Source of the DNA: Hydrogenophaga flava NBRC 102514
Lineage (GTDB): Bacteria > Pseudomonadota > Gammaproteobacteria > Burkholderiales > Burkholderiaceae_C
DNA: 64,000 bases
Reading direction: 5' to 3'
Assembly: GCF_001571145.1 (NCBI RefSeq)
Contig: NZ_BCTF01000008.1
Coordinates: 62,001 to 126,000 of the forward strand
Of the stretch, positions 8,593 to 19,127 are shown one piece after another. The first letter of the stretch is position 1; every line of letters starts with the position of its first letter. The position numbers were made by a program, and so were the translations under genes. Under the pieces are notes generated by a model. That model saw nothing but the letters and a program-made list of their open reading frames with translations, had not been told where the DNA came from and did no database searches.

Positions 8593-10416
8593 TTACTTCT
8601 TCGACGGCGGCAGGTCAGTACACGACCCGTGCGCCACCTCCGCCGCCATGCCGATGCTCTCGCCCAGCGTGGGGTGCGGATGGATGGTCTTGCCGATGTC
8701 CACCGCGTCCGCGCCCATCTCGATGGCCAGCGCGATCTCGCCGATCATGTCGCCGGCGTGGGTGCCCACGATGCCGCCGCCCAGGATCTTGCCGTGGCCA
8801 TGGGCCTCTGGCGAATCGTCGAACAGCAGCTTGGTGAAGCCTTCGTCGCGGCCGTTGGCGATGGCGCGGCCCGAGGCCGTCCAGGGGAACAGGCCCTTCT
8901 TGACCTTGATGCCCTGCGCCTTGGCCTGGTCCTCGGTCAGGCCCACCCAGGCCACCTCGGGGTCGGTGTAGGCCACGCTGGGGATCACGCGGGCGTTGAA
9001 GGCGGCCGAGGCCAGGTCCTTGTTGCCCTGCAGTTCACCGGCGATGACTTCCGCCGCCACGTGCGCCTCGTGCACCGCCTTGTGCGCCAGCATGGGCTGG
9101 CCCACGATGTCTCCGATGGCGAAGATGTGCGGCACGTTGGTGCGCATCTGGATGTCGACGTTGATGAAACCTCGGTCGGTCACGGCCACGCCGGCCTTGT
9201 CGGCGGCGATCTTCTTGCCGTTGGGCGTGCGGCCCACGGCCTGCAGCACCAGGTCGTAGGTGCCTTCGCTCTTGGTGCCGTCCAGCCCCTCGAACTGCAC
9301 CTTGATGCCTTCGGGCGTGGCCGTGGCGCCCACGGTCTTGGTCTTCAACATGATGTTGTCGAAGCGGCCCTTGTTCATCTTCTCCCAGACCTTGACCAGG
9401 TCGCGGTCGGCGCCCTGCATCAGGCCGTCCAGCATCTCGACCACGTCCAGGCGGGCGCCCAGCGTGCTGTACACCGTGCCCATCTCCAGGCCGATGATGC
9501 CGCCGCCGACGATCAGCATCTTCTTGGGCACGCCCTTGAGCGCCAGTGCGCCGGTCGAGTCCACGATGCGATCGTCCTGCGGGAAGAACGGCAGGCGCAC
9601 GGCCTGCGAGCCGGCGGCGATGATGCACTTCTTGAAGGCCACGACCTTCTTGGTGCCGGTCTTGTCCTGGCCCGTGCCGGTGGTCTCTTCCACTTCGACG
9701 TGGTTGGGGCCGACGAAGGCGCCGTAGCCACGCACGATGGTGACCTTGCGCATCTTGGCCATCGCCGCCAGGCCGCCGGTCAGCTTGCCGATGACCTTTT
9801 CCTTGTGGGCGCGCAGCTTGTCCACGCTCACGGTGGGCTTGCCGAACTCCACGCCCAGGTCGCCCAGGTGAGAGACCTCGTCCATGACCGCCGCCACGTG
9901 CAGCAAGGCCTTGGAGGGGATGCAGCCCACGTTCAGGCAGACGCCGCCCAGCTGGGCGTAGCGCTCGACGATCACGACCTTCAGGCCCAGATCGGCTGCG
10001 CGGAAGGCGGCCGAGTAGCCGCCAGGGCCGGCGCCCAGCACCAGAACGTCGCATTCGATGTCGGCCGAGCCGCCGAAGCTGGCAGCGGTCGGGGCCACCA
10101 CCGGGGCAGCGGCCGGGGCCGCAGTGGGTGCGGCGGCAGGCGCAGGTCCCGCCACCGGCGCGGGAGCCGCCGCAGCACCCTCCGCTTCCAGCACCAGCAC
10201 CACCGAGCCTTCCTTGACCTTGTCGCCCAGCTTGACCTTGAGCTCCTTGACCACGCCGGCGTGCGACGAAGGAATCTCCATCGAGGCCTTGTCGGACTCG
10301 ACGGTGATGAGGCTCTGCTCGGCCTTGACGGTGTCGCCTGGCTTGACCAGCAGTTCGATGACCGCGACCTCGTCGAAGTCGCCGATGTCAGGAACCTTGA
10401 TGTCCATGAGTGCCAT
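8593..10416 (-). CDS. lpdA: Dihydrolipoyl dehydrogenase with N-terminal lipoyl domain (PDH E3)
   Basis: This 607-residue E3 subunit reoxidises dihydrolipoamide with FAD and passes electrons to NAD+. Residues 1-80 form a lipoyl domain with the modified Lys in ESDKASM. An Ala/Pro-rich swinging linker follows (about residues 82-118). The flavoprotein begins near residue 124 with an FAD-binding [10 protein letters not shown] motif and the redox disulphide in [13 protein letters not shown]. The NAD-binding [10 protein letters not shown] and the C-terminal active-site HPHPTLGES are present. Lipoyl-fused E3 is common in betaproteobacterial PDH operons. It is the last gene after aceE and aceF, 12 bases from aceF, and is followed by a terminator. 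Confidence 0.97.
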   Translation of the reverse strand: MALMDIKVPDIGDFDEVAVIELLVKPGDTVKAEQSLITVESDKASMEIPSSHAGVVKELKVKLGDKVKEGSVVLVLEAEGAAAAPAPVAGPAPAAAPTAAPAAAPVVAPTAASFGGSADIECDVLVLGAGPGGYSAAFRAADLGLKVVIVERYAQLGGVCLNVGCIPSKALLHVAAVMDEVSHLGDLGVEFGKPTVSVDKLRAHKEKVIGKLTGGLAAMAKMRKVTIVRGYGAFVGPNHVEVEETTGTGQDKTGTKKVVAFKKCIIAAGSQAVRLPFFPQDDRIVDSTGALALKGVPKKMLIVGGGIIGLEMGTVYSTLGARLDVVEMLDGLMQGADRDLVKVWEKMNKGRFDNIMLKTKTVGATATPEGIKVQFEGLDGTKSEGTYDLVLQAVGRTPNGKKIAADKAGVAVTDRGFINVDIQMRTNVPHIFAIGDIVGQPMLAHKAVHEAHVAAEVIAGELQGNKDLASAAFNARVIPSVAYTDPEVAWVGLTEDQAKAQGIKVKKGLFPWTASGRAIANGRDEGFTKLLFDDSPEAHGHGKILGGGIVGTHAGDMIGEIALAIEMGADAVDIGKTIHPHPTLGESIGMAAEVAHGSCTDLPPSKK

Positions 10417-10428
10417 GTTCCGGTTCCT

Positions 10429-12081
10429 TTACAGCAGCACGCGACGGAAGTCGCCGAGGATCTGGCCGAGGTACGCATTGAAGCGCGCCGCCGCAGCGCC
10501 GTCGATCACGCGGTGGTCCCAGGTCAGCGACAGCGGCAGCATCAAGCGCGGCACGAAAGCCTTGCCGTCCCACACCGGTTCCATCTGGCTCTTACAGACG
10601 CCCAGGATGGCGACTTCGGGCGCGTTGATGATGGGCGTGAAGTAACGGCCACCGATGCCACCCAGGCTGGAGATGGTGAAGGTGGCACCGGACATGTCGG
10701 CCGGGCCGAGCTTGCCGTCGCGGGCCTTCTTGGCCAGCTCACCCATTTCCTGGCTGATCTGCAGCACGCCCTTCTTGTCGGCATCCTTGATGACGGGCAC
10801 GACCAGGCCGTTGGGTGTGTCGGCTGCAAAACCGATGTGGTAGTACTGCTTGTAGACCAGCGAATCGCCGTCCAGCGAGCTGTTGAACTCGGGGAACTTC
10901 TTGAGCGCGGCGACCGACGCCTTGATCAGGAAGGCCAGCATCGTGACCTTGACACCGCTCTTCTCGTTCTCCTTGTTGGTGGACACGCGGAAGGCTTCGA
11001 GGTCGGTGATGTCGGCGTCGTCGTGGTTGGTGACGGCCGGGATCATCACGGCGTTGCGCAGCAGGTTGGCGCCGCTGATCTTCTTGATGCGGCCCAGTTC
11101 CTTGCGCTCGATGGGGCCGAACTTGGCGAAGTCCACCTTCGGCCAGGGGATCAGGCCCAGCTCGGAACCACCACCGCCGGCGGATGCCGGGGCCTTGGCG
11201 GCCTGCGCCTTGGTCTGCACCGCTCCGGCCATGACCGACTTGGTGAACGACTGGATGTCGTCGGCCGTGATGCGGCCTTTCAGGCCCGAGCCCTTGACCT
11301 CGTCCAGCGGCACACCCAGTTCGCGGGCGAACTTGCGCACCGAAGGCGACGCGTGCGGCAGACCCAGTGCGGGCGTGCCGGTGGGGTTGTGGGCCGGAGC
11401 CGCTGTGGGGGCCGAGGCGACGGCCGCGGCGACCGGAGCCGCCACAGCCGCTGCGGGTGCAGCCACCGGAGCGGCAGCCGGTGCCGATGCAGCGGCGCCC
11501 GCAGCGCCTTCGAGGATCGCCAGCAGGTCACCAATGTTGACCTTGTCGCCGACCTTCACCTTGAGTTCCTTGAGCACGCCGGCGTGCGACGAGGGGATCT
11601 CCATCGATGCCTTGTCGGACTCGACCGTGATCAGGCTCTGCTCGACCTTGATGGTGTCGCCGGGCTTGACGAACACCTCGATGACCGCGACATCCTTGAA
11701 GTCGCCGATGTCGGGGACATGCACCTCCACCGGACCGGCGGCTGCGGGTGCCGCGGCCGGGGCGGCCACAGGAGCAGCCGCAACCGGTGCGGGCGCTGCA
11801 GCAGCGGGGGCTGCAGCAGCCGGTGCTGGCGCAGCGGCCTCACCGGCGGCTTCCACCACCAGCACCACAGAACCTTCCTTGACCTTGTCGCCCAGCGCCA
11901 CGCGCATTTCTTTCACCACGCCAGCGGTGCTGGACGGGATTTCCATAGAGGCCTTGTCGCTCTCGACCGTGATCAGCGACTGCTCGGCCTTGACCGCGTC
12001 GCCCACCTTGACCAGCAGTTCGATGACCGCCACTTCGTCGAAGTCGCCGATGTCCGGGACTTTCACTTCTACCAGTGCCAT
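10429..12081 (-). CDS. aceF: Dihydrolipoyllysine acetyltransferase (PDH E2)
   Basis: This 550-residue E2 core of the pyruvate dehydrogenase complex transfers acetyl groups from lipoyl-lysine to CoA. Two lipoyl domains (about residues 1-80 and 120-196) each contain ESDKASM. They are joined by long Ala/Pro-rich linkers. A peripheral subunit-binding domain follows near residues 245-285 ([16 protein letters not shown]). The catalytic domain fills the rest, with the active-site [13 protein letters not shown] near the C-terminus. The first lipoyl domain is almost identical to that of LpdA. It lies between aceE (18 bases) and lpdA (12 bases). Confidence 0.97.
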   Translation of the reverse strand: MALVEVKVPDIGDFDEVAVIELLVKVGDAVKAEQSLITVESDKASMEIPSSTAGVVKEMRVALGDKVKEGSVVLVVEAAGEAAAPAPAAAAPAAAAPAPVAAAPVAAPAAAPAAAGPVEVHVPDIGDFKDVAVIEVFVKPGDTIKVEQSLITVESDKASMEIPSSHAGVLKELKVKVGDKVNIGDLLAILEGAAGAAASAPAAAPVAAPAAAVAAPVAAAVASAPTAAPAHNPTGTPALGLPHASPSVRKFARELGVPLDEVKGSGLKGRITADDIQSFTKSVMAGAVQTKAQAAKAPASAGGGGSELGLIPWPKVDFAKFGPIERKELGRIKKISGANLLRNAVMIPAVTNHDDADITDLEAFRVSTNKENEKSGVKVTMLAFLIKASVAALKKFPEFNSSLDGDSLVYKQYYHIGFAADTPNGLVVPVIKDADKKGVLQISQEMGELAKKARDGKLGPADMSGATFTISSLGGIGGRYFTPIINAPEVAILGVCKSQMEPVWDGKAFVPRLMLPLSLTWDHRVIDGAAAARFNAYLGQILGDFRRVLL

Positions 12082-12099
12082 GTTCTTGTCTCCGGATGT

Positions 12100-14802
12100 T
12101 TACGCGTAGAGCGGGTTGACCTTGTCCGTCTTGATACCGTACTTCTTGATCGCCTCGGCCACCTTGGCCAGCGGCAGCTTGCCCTCGTCGGCCAGCGCGC
12201 GCAGGGCGGCGACGACGATGTAGTGGCGGTTGATCTCGAAGTGCTCGCGCAGCTTGCTGCGGAAATCGCTGCGACCGAAGCCATCGGTGCCCAGCACCTT
12301 GTATTCGCGGCCCTTGGGGATGAAGGGACGGATCTGCTCGGCATAGTTCTTCATGTAGTCGGTCGAGGCGACCACCGGGCCGGCGTGCTTGGCCAGCTGT
12401 TGCGCCACAAAGGGCACGCGCTGGGCTTCGGTCGGGTGCAGCAGGTTGAAGCGCTCGCAGTCCTGGCCGTCGCGGGTCAGTTCGTTGAAGCTCGGGCAGC
12501 TCCACACATCGGCCTGCACGCCCCAGTCGGTGGCCAGCAGGGCCTGGGCGGCGATGGACTCGCGCAGGATGGTGCCGGAGCCCAGCAGCTGCACGCGCTT
12601 GTCGCCTTCGGCGCCCGGCTTGCACAGGTACATGCCCTTGATGATCTGCTCTTCCGTGCCGGCGGTCAGGCCGGGCATGGCGTAGTTCTCGTTGAGCAGC
12701 GTCAGGTAATAGAAGACGTTGTCCTGCTTCTCCACCATGCGCTTGAGGCCGTGGTGCAGGATCACGCCGACTTCGTGCGCGAAGGTCGGGTCGTAGCTGA
12801 CGCAGTTCGGGATGGTGCCGGCCAGGATGTGGCTGTGGCCATCTTCGTGCTGCAGGCCTTCGCCGTTCAGGGTCGTGCGACCCGAGGTGCCGCCCAGCAG
12901 GAAGCCGCGCGCCTGCATGTCGCCGGCCGCCCAGGCCAGGTCGCCGATGCGCTGGAAGCCGAACATCGAGTAGTACACGTAGAACGGCACCATGATGCGG
13001 TTGGACGTGCTGTACGAGGTAGCCGCCGCGATCCAGCTGCTCATGCCGCCGGCTTCGTTGATGCCTTCCTGCAGGATCTGGCCGGCCTTGTCTTCCTTGT
13101 AGTACATGACCTGGTCTTTATCCACCGGGGTGTACTGCTGGCCTGCCGGGTTGTAGATGCCAACCTGGCGGAACAGGCCTTCCATGCCGAAGGTGCGGGC
13201 CTCGTCCACCAGGATGGGCACCACGCGCGGGCCCAGAGCCTGGTCGCGCAGCAGCTGCGTCAGGAAGCGCACATAGGCTTGCGTCGTGGAGATTTCACGG
13301 CCTTCGGCCGTCGGCTCCAGCACGGCTTTGAAGGTTTCCAGCGCGGGCACGGTGAAACTCTCGTCCGCCTTGGTGCGGCGCTTGGGCAGGTAACCACCCA
13401 GGGCCTTGCGGCGCTCGTGCAGGTACTGCATTTCCGGCGTGTCGTCGGCCGGCTTGTAGAACGGGATCTTGGGCAGCTCGCTGTCCGGGATCGGCAGGTT
13501 GAAGCGGTCGCGGAAGATCTTGATGTCTTCGTCGGTCAGCTTCTTGGTCTGGTGGACCGTGTTCTTGCCTTCCCCGGCCTTGCCCATGCCAAAGCCCTTG
13601 ACCGTCTTGATCAGCAGCACGGTCGGCTGGCCCTTGTGGTTCACCGCCTTGTGGTACGCGGCATAGACCTTTTGCGGGTCATGGCCGCCGCGGCGCAGGT
13701 TCCAGATGTCGTCGTCGCTCATGTGCGAGACGAGTTCCAGTGCCTTCGGATCGCGACCGAAGAAGTGCTTGCGCACGTAGGCACCGTCGTTGGCTTTGAA
13801 CGCCTGGTAGTCGCCATCCAGCGTCTCCATCATGATCTTGCGCAGGGCGCCGTCCTTGTCGCGCGCCAGCAGCGGGTCCCAGTTGGAACCCCACAGCAGC
13901 TTGATCACGTTCCAGCCGGAACCACGGAACTCGCCTTCGAGTTCCTGGATGATCTTGCCGTTGCCGCGCACCGGACCATCCAGGCGCTGCAGGTTGCAGT
14001 TCACCACGAAGATCAGGTTGTCCAGGTTCTCGCGCGCGGCCAGGCTGATGGCGCCCAGCGACTCGACCTCGTCCATTTCGCCGTCGCCGCAGAACACCCA
14101 GACCTTGCGGTTCTCGGTGTTGGCGATGCCGCGGGCGTGCAGGTACTTCAGGAAGCGCGCCTGGTAGATCGCCATCAGCGGGCCCAGGCCCATCGACACG
14201 GTCGGGAACTGCCAGAACTCGGGCATCAGCTTGGGGTGCGGGTAGCTCGACAGACCTTTGCCATCCACTTCCTGGCGGAAGTGCAGCAGCTGCTCTTCGG
14301 TCAGGCGGCCTTCCAGGTAGGCGCGGGCGTAGACGCCGGGCGACACGTGACCCTGGATGTACAGGCAGTCGCCGCCGTGGTTTTCGGACTCGGCGTGCCA
14401 GAAGTGGTTGAAGCCGGCGCCGAACATATGGGCCAGCGAAGCGAAGGAGCCGATGTGGCCGCCCAGGTCACCGCCGTCATCGGGGTTGTGGCGGTTGGCC
14501 TTGACCACCATGGCCATGGCGTTCCAGCGCATGTAGGCGCGCAGGCGTTCTTCGATCTCTATATTGCCGGGGCAGCGGGCCTCTTCGGTGGCCTCGATGG
14601 TGTTCACATAGCCCGTGTTGGCCGAGAACGGCATGTCGATGCTGTTCTGCCGGGCTTCTTCCAGCAGCTGTTCCAGCAGGAAGTGGGCGCGCTCGGGGCC
14701 CTCTTTTTCAATGACGGCGGCCAGCGCCTCCATCCATTCGCGGGTTTCCTGGGAATCAATGTCCCCGGCACCACGGTTGTTTTGAGCGTCTGACGCTGCC
14801 AT
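12100..14802 (-). CDS. aceE: Pyruvate dehydrogenase E1, homodimeric type
   Basis: This 900-residue thiamine-diphosphate enzyme decarboxylates pyruvate and acetylates E2 lipoyl groups. The ThDP/Mg-binding motif appears as FCGDGEMDEVES, followed later by the NCNLQRLDG segment. The length fits the AceE family (about 890-900). The open frame extends 28 codons further, but the ATG at 14802 has an AGGAG site 8 bases upstream and starts MAASDAQNNRG, so it is chosen. It is the first gene of aceE-aceF-lpdA and is divergent from a sensor kinase across 206 bases. Confidence 0.97.
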   Translation of the reverse strand: MAASDAQNNRGAGDIDSQETREWMEALAAVIEKEGPERAHFLLEQLLEEARQNSIDMPFSANTGYVNTIEATEEARCPGNIEIEERLRAYMRWNAMAMVVKANRHNPDDGGDLGGHIGSFASLAHMFGAGFNHFWHAESENHGGDCLYIQGHVSPGVYARAYLEGRLTEEQLLHFRQEVDGKGLSSYPHPKLMPEFWQFPTVSMGLGPLMAIYQARFLKYLHARGIANTENRKVWVFCGDGEMDEVESLGAISLAARENLDNLIFVVNCNLQRLDGPVRGNGKIIQELEGEFRGSGWNVIKLLWGSNWDPLLARDKDGALRKIMMETLDGDYQAFKANDGAYVRKHFFGRDPKALELVSHMSDDDIWNLRRGGHDPQKVYAAYHKAVNHKGQPTVLLIKTVKGFGMGKAGEGKNTVHQTKKLTDEDIKIFRDRFNLPIPDSELPKIPFYKPADDTPEMQYLHERRKALGGYLPKRRTKADESFTVPALETFKAVLEPTAEGREISTTQAYVRFLTQLLRDQALGPRVVPILVDEARTFGMEGLFRQVGIYNPAGQQYTPVDKDQVMYYKEDKAGQILQEGINEAGGMSSWIAAATSYSTSNRIMVPFYVYYSMFGFQRIGDLAWAAGDMQARGFLLGGTSGRTTLNGEGLQHEDGHSHILAGTIPNCVSYDPTFAHEVGVILHHGLKRMVEKQDNVFYYLTLLNENYAMPGLTAGTEEQIIKGMYLCKPGAEGDKRVQLLGSGTILRESIAAQALLATDWGVQADVWSCPSFNELTRDGQDCERFNLLHPTEAQRVPFVAQQLAKHAGPVVASTDYMKNYAEQIRPFIPKGREYKVLGTDGFGRSDFRSKLREHFEINRHYIVVAALRALADEGKLPLAKVAEAIKKYGIKTDKVNPLYA

Positions 14803-15008
14803 GTGCTTGTCTCCTGAAAGGGTGTGAACGGACTGACGGAGTGCGCCCCCGCAGTGTCGCGGATTTTTCCACAGAACTGCGGTCATTTCAATATATGCTT
14901 GTTGATTTCTTTATGCGAAATCATGAGATGCGAATTCTGTAGCGTTTTCCGCGCCCACCATCCGGCCCGCCACCTGTACTCCGGGGCCTCACCCGTACAC
15001 TCGACCGA
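14803..15008. promoter_or_regulatory. Divergent promoter region between aceE and sensor kinase, with a direct repeat
   Basis: This 206-base A/T-richer gap must hold promoters for aceE (minus) and the kinase (plus). A near-perfect 10-base direct repeat, ATGCGAAATC at 14913-14922 and ATGCGAATTC at 14928-14937, is centred 15 bases apart and could be a regulator site. A TATATT on the minus strand (14890-14895) is a possible -10. No -35 of good quality and no recognisable PdhR-type palindrome were seen. Confidence 0.35.
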
Positions 15009-17567
15009 ATGATTCCCGCCCCTGAACAACCGACTGCCACCCCGCCCGGCGGCACCCCGCTGGACTGGTGGCGCCGCTGGTGGCGCCGTCTCCCACCCTC
15101 GCGCCAGGACCGCTTCGCCACGCTGGCGCCGCTGCTGTCCGTGCTGCTGTTTCTGTCGGCCATCGCGGTGGCCATCACCTACCTGCGCTACGAGGAACTG
15201 GAGCGCGAACAGGAGGCCGTGACGCGCGACGTCGAGTATGCGCAACAGCGCATCCGGCTGCGACTGCTCGAACGCCAGGAACAACTCATGCGTCTGGCCC
15301 GAGAGGTCGACAACAAGGAGATCAGCGCCGACGAATTCGAGTTCCAGGCCGAGACGCTCATCAGCCAGTTCCCGGAGCTGCAGGCGATCAGCTGGATCGA
15401 CGCGCGCCGCACAGTCCAGGCCAGCCACGCCTCCCCCAGTGCACCGCTGAACCTGCTGCGCCCCAAAGGCAGCACGATTGCAGCAGCCGAAGGCGATGGC
15501 TCTTTCGAGCTGGCGCGCGACCTGCGCCAGCCGATCTATTCGAGACCGCTCGGTGAGGACGCCCGCCAGTCCACCCTGATGCTGCAGGTGCCGCTCACGG
15601 AGCAGGGCCGTTTTTCGGGCACCGTTATGGGCGAGTACTCCATCGACGGACTGATGCGCTTTGGCATGCCGCCGGAGATCATGGCCCGCTACGCCGTGGC
15701 CTTGATGGACGACCGCGGGCGCGTGCTCGCGGGCAACCTGCAGTCGCCGAGCACGGTGCTGCGGCTGTTGCCCTGGTCGTCGCAGCCGCTGGAGCACGAG
15801 GTACCGGTTTCGCCGGTGGGCAATGGCCTGATCCTCAAGGCCCAGGGCTACCGTACTTCGCAGGACATCGTGGGCAGCGGCTTCTTCTGGGTCATCGGCG
15901 CGCTGTCGGCGCTCACGGTGTGGATGCTGCTGGGCACCTGGCGCCACACGCGCCGCCGGGTGCAGGCGCAGCAGGCCCTGATGTCCGAGACCAACTTCCG
16001 CCGCGCCATGGAAAACTCCATGCTCACCGGCATGCGGGCGCTGGACATGCAGGGCCGCATCACCTATGTCAACCCCGCGTTCTGCTCAATGACGGGCTGG
16101 ACCGAAAGCGAGCTGGTCGGCCGCACCGCTCCCTTCCCTTACTGGCCAGAGGACGACCACGAGCAACTGGCGGCGCGGCTGGAGGACGAGCTCAACGGCC
16201 GGTCCACGCCCGGTGGTTTCGAGGTGCGTGTGCAGCGCCGCGACGGCAGCATCTTCGACGCCCGCATGTACGTCTCGCCCCTGATCGATCCGAGAGGACA
16301 CCAGACCGGCTGGATGACCTCGATGACCGACATCACCGAGCCCAAGCGCATCCGCGAAGAGCTTTCTGCGTCCTACGAACGCTTCACCACCGTGCTCGAG
16401 TCGCTGGACTCCGCGGTGTCCGTGGCGCCGCTGGGCAGCGACGAAATGCTGTTTGCCAACAAGATGTACCGGCTCTGGTTCGGCACCCGCGGCCAGGGCC
16501 ACCGCCAGCTGGTGGACCTGGCCGGCAACCAGCCCACCCCCAGCCCGGACAACGGCGACGCGGTGGACGCCTTTGCCGGCATGCCGACCGACACGCTGAC
16601 CGATGCGGGCGCGGAGAACGCCGAGGTGTTCGTCGAGGAGCTGGACCGGTGGCTGGAGGTTCGCACGCGCTACCTGACCTGGGTCGACGGCCGGCTGGCC
16701 CAAATGGTGATTGCCAGCGACATCACCCCGCGCCGCAACGCGGAAGAACAGGCCGCACGCCAGGCCGAACGCGCACAGACCGCCAGCCGCCTGATCACCA
16801 TGGGCGAGATGGCGTCGAGCGTGGCGCACGAACTCAACCAGCCGCTCACGGCCATCAGCAACTACTGCAACGGCATGATCTCGCGCGTCAAAGAGCAGCG
16901 GATCAACGAGGAAGACCTTCTGGCCGCGCTGGAGAAGACCGCCAGACAAGCCCAGCGCGCGGGCCAGATCATCCAGCGCATCCGCGCCTTCGTGAAACGC
17001 AGCGAACCCAACCCCATGCCCTCGGACGTGGCGCAGATGGTGAGCAACGCGATCGAACTGGCCGACATCGAACTGCGCCGCCACCAGGTCCGTCTCTCGC
17101 CCTATGTTGCGGCGCGTTTGCCGAGCCTGATGGTCGATCCGATCCTGATCGAACAGGTGCTGATCAATTTGCTGAAGAACGCGGGCGAGGCGATTGCGCA
17201 GGCAGGCCGCCCGCCCGGCGAGCGCTACATCGAGCTGCGCGTCGGTCCGCGCCGGCTCGACGACCAGGAAGTGGTGGAGTTCTCGGTGCGCGATTCCGGC
17301 AACGGCGTGCCAGCGGAAATGATCGAGCGCATCTACGAGGCGTTCTACAGCACCAAGAGCGAAGGCATGGGCATCGGCCTCAAGCTGTGTCGCAGCATCG
17401 TCGAGTCGCACCACGGCAGGATGCAGGTGCAGAACATCTACAATGGAGATGAAGTGGTGGGTTGCTGCTTCAGTTTCTGGATACCCGTTCAGTCCCGACT
17501 GACACAGGAACCGGAACCGGGGCCATCCGCCGCGACGTCGTTGACGGACACCGAAAGAGCGAGATGA
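15009..17567 (+). CDS. PAS-domain sensor histidine kinase (FixL/TtrS-like architecture)
   Basis: This 852-residue membrane sensor has a first helix near residues 40-61, an extracytoplasmic sensing region to about residue 290, and a second helix near 295-316. Two PAS units follow (about 330-450 and 455-590), the first with the typical ITYVNPAFCSMTGW. HisKA carries the phospho-acceptor His in VAHELNQPLTAI. The HATPase has NLLKNAGEAI, DSGNGVP and GMGIGLKLCRSIVESHHG. Its stop overlaps the start of the response regulator by four bases (ATGA), so the two are a coupled pair. The signal is unknown. Its position divergent to aceE suggests a carbon or redox input, but that is only inference. Confidence 0.92.
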   Translation: MIPAPEQPTATPPGGTPLDWWRRWWRRLPPSRQDRFATLAPLLSVLLFLSAIAVAITYLRYEELEREQEAVTRDVEYAQQRIRLRLLERQEQLMRLAREVDNKEISADEFEFQAETLISQFPELQAISWIDARRTVQASHASPSAPLNLLRPKGSTIAAAEGDGSFELARDLRQPIYSRPLGEDARQSTLMLQVPLTEQGRFSGTVMGEYSIDGLMRFGMPPEIMARYAVALMDDRGRVLAGNLQSPSTVLRLLPWSSQPLEHEVPVSPVGNGLILKAQGYRTSQDIVGSGFFWVIGALSALTVWMLLGTWRHTRRRVQAQQALMSETNFRRAMENSMLTGMRALDMQGRITYVNPAFCSMTGWTESELVGRTAPFPYWPEDDHEQLAARLEDELNGRSTPGGFEVRVQRRDGSIFDARMYVSPLIDPRGHQTGWMTSMTDITEPKRIREELSASYERFTTVLESLDSAVSVAPLGSDEMLFANKMYRLWFGTRGQGHRQLVDLAGNQPTPSPDNGDAVDAFAGMPTDTLTDAGAENAEVFVEELDRWLEVRTRYLTWVDGRLAQMVIASDITPRRNAEEQAARQAERAQTASRLITMGEMASSVAHELNQPLTAISNYCNGMISRVKEQRINEEDLLAALEKTARQAQRAGQIIQRIRAFVKRSEPNPMPSDVAQMVSNAIELADIELRRHQVRLSPYVAARLPSLMVDPILIEQVLINLLKNAGEAIAQAGRPPGERYIELRVGPRRLDDQEVVEFSVRDSGNGVPAEMIERIYEAFYSTKSEGMGIGLKLCRSIVESHHGRMQVQNIYNGDEVVGCCFSFWIPVQSRLTQEPEPGPSAATSLTDTERAR

Positions 17568-18190
17568 GTTTGATTCCCAAAAAAGGCACCGTCTATGTCG
17601 TCGATGACGACGAGGCCGTTCGTGACTCCCTGCAATGGTTGCTCGAAGGCAAGGACTACCGGGTCCGCTGTTTTGAATCTGCCGAAGCCTTCCTCAGCCG
17701 CTATGACGCGCGCGAAGTGGCTTGCCTGATCGCAGACATCCGCATGGGTGGCATGACCGGCATGGAGCTGCAGGAAAAGCTGATCGAACGCCAGTCCCCC
17801 CTGCCCATCGTCTTCATCACCGGTCACGGAGACGTGCCGATGGCGGTGGAATCCATGAAGCGGGGTGCGCTGGACTTCATCCAGAAACCCTTCAAGGAAG
17901 ACCAGCTGGTGCTGCTGGTCGAGCGTATGCTGGAAACCGCGAAGGAGGCTTTCGCCACCCACCAGCAGGCCGCCAGCCGCGACGCCCTGCTCTCCAAGCT
18001 CACGGGCCGCGAAGCCCAGGTGCTGGAGCGCATCGTCGCAGGCCGCCTGAACAAGCAGATCGCCGACGACCTGGGCATCAGCATCAAGACTGTCGAAGCG
18101 CACCGCGCCAACATCATGGAAAAGCTGGGTGCCAACACCGTGGCCGATCTGCTCAAGATCGCCCTGGGCCAGACACCTGCCAAAGCCTGA
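17564..18190 (+). CDS. FixJ/NarL-type response regulator with LuxR HTH
   Basis: This 208-residue response regulator has a receiver domain (about residues 7-120) with acidic pocket DDDE, phospho-acceptor Asp in LIADIRMGG, Thr in FITGHGDV and Lys in FIQKPFK. A LuxR-type helix-turn-helix follows (about 140-200), with LTGREAQVLERIVAG and KQIADDLGISIKTVEAH. The start used overlaps the kinase stop by ATGA. The open frame continues upstream inside the kinase gene, but those codons do not belong to the fold. It is followed by a hairpin terminator and then folD. Confidence 0.93.
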   Translation: MSLIPKKGTVYVVDDDEAVRDSLQWLLEGKDYRVRCFESAEAFLSRYDAREVACLIADIRMGGMTGMELQEKLIERQSPLPIVFITGHGDVPMAVESMKRGALDFIQKPFKEDQLVLLVERMLETAKEAFATHQQAASRDALLSKLTGREAQVLERIVAGRLNKQIADDLGISIKTVEAHRANIMEKLGANTVADLLKIALGQTPAKA

Positions 18191-18208
18191 TCCTCAACAC
18201 CCTGCGCC

Positions 18209-18234
18209 AACGCCCGCCCCTCCCGGCGGGCGTT
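18209..18234 (+). terminator. Terminator after the two-component pair
   Basis: A 10-bp inverted repeat (AACGCCCGCC, 18209-18218, with GGCGGGCGTT, 18225-18234) with a 6-base loop lies 18 bases after the regulator stop. It is followed by TTTCC. Confidence 0.7.
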
Positions 18235-18262
18235 TCCATTTCCCCTCCTCCTCCCTACGACC

Positions 18263-19114
18263 ATGACCGCCCAACTCATCGACGGCAACGCCCTCTCCAA
18301 ACAGCTCCGCACCGATGTGGCTGCACGCGTGACCGCACTAAAGGCCAAAGGGGTGACGCCGGGTCTGGCCGTCATCCTGGTCGGCGACAACCCTGCCAGC
18401 CAGGTCTATGTGCGCAACAAGGTCAAGGCCTGCGAGGACACCGGCATGCACTCGGTGCTGGAGACCTGGCCGGCCACCATGACCGAGGCCGAGCTGCTCG
18501 CCCGCGTGGACGCGATGAACAACGACGCCAGCATCCACGGCATCCTGGTGCAGTTGCCTCTGCCGGCTCACATGAACGCCCAGCGCGTGATTGAGGCGAT
18601 CTCGCCCGAGAAGGATGTGGACGGTTTTCACATCGCCAGCGCTGGCGCCCTCATGACCGGCCTGCCCGGCTTCTGGCCCTGCACGCCCTACGGCTGCATG
18701 AAGATGCTGGAAAGCATCGGCTACGAGCTCAAGGGAAAACACGCGGTCGTCATCGGGCGCAGCAACATCGTGGGCAAGCCCATGGCGATGATGCTGTTGC
18801 AGCAGAACGCCACCGTCACCATCTGCCACAGCGCCACCAAAGACCTCAAGGCCATGACGCTGCAGGCCGACGTGATCGTCGCCGCTGTGGGCAAGCGCAA
18901 TGTGCTGACCGCCGACATGGTCAAACCCGGTGCCGTGGTGCTGGACGTGGGCATGAACCGCAACGACGAAGGCAAGCTCTGCGGTGACGTGGACTTTGCG
19001 GGCGTGAAAGAAGTGGCGGGCTGGATCACCCCGGTGCCCGGCGGTGTCGGCCCCATGACCATCACCATGCTCATGGTCAACACCCTGGAATCGGCCGAGC
19101 GGCGCACCGCCTGA
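18263..19114 (+). CDS. folD: Bifunctional methylenetetrahydrofolate dehydrogenase/cyclohydrolase
   Basis: This 283-residue enzyme interconverts 5,10-methylene-THF, methenyl-THF and 10-formyl-THF in the cytoplasm. The substrate-site Lys lies in [13 protein letters not shown]. The region [11 protein letters not shown], the segment EKDVDGFH, and the NADP-binding [14 protein letters not shown] are all present. The C-terminal signature [15 protein letters not shown] is intact. The length matches the family. It has its own start 29 bases past the preceding terminator and converges with the next gene, leaving only 13 bases. Confidence 0.98.
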   Translation: MTAQLIDGNALSKQLRTDVAARVTALKAKGVTPGLAVILVGDNPASQVYVRNKVKACEDTGMHSVLETWPATMTEAELLARVDAMNNDASIHGILVQLPLPAHMNAQRVIEAISPEKDVDGFHIASAGALMTGLPGFWPCTPYGCMKMLESIGYELKGKHAVVIGRSNIVGKPMAMMLLQQNATVTICHSATKDLKAMTLQADVIVAAVGKRNVLTADMVKPGAVVLDVGMNRNDEGKLCGDVDFAGVKEVAGWITPVPGGVGPMTITMLMVNTLESAERRTA

Positions 19115-19127
19115 ACGCCGCCCGGCT

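Noticed and set aside
8545-14793. A 2082-codon open frame on the plus strand opposite aceE, aceF and lpdA
   Set aside because: It is the antisense of three well-conserved PDH genes. The composition (His, Gln, Val, Leu-rich) is typical of GC-rich shadow frames.
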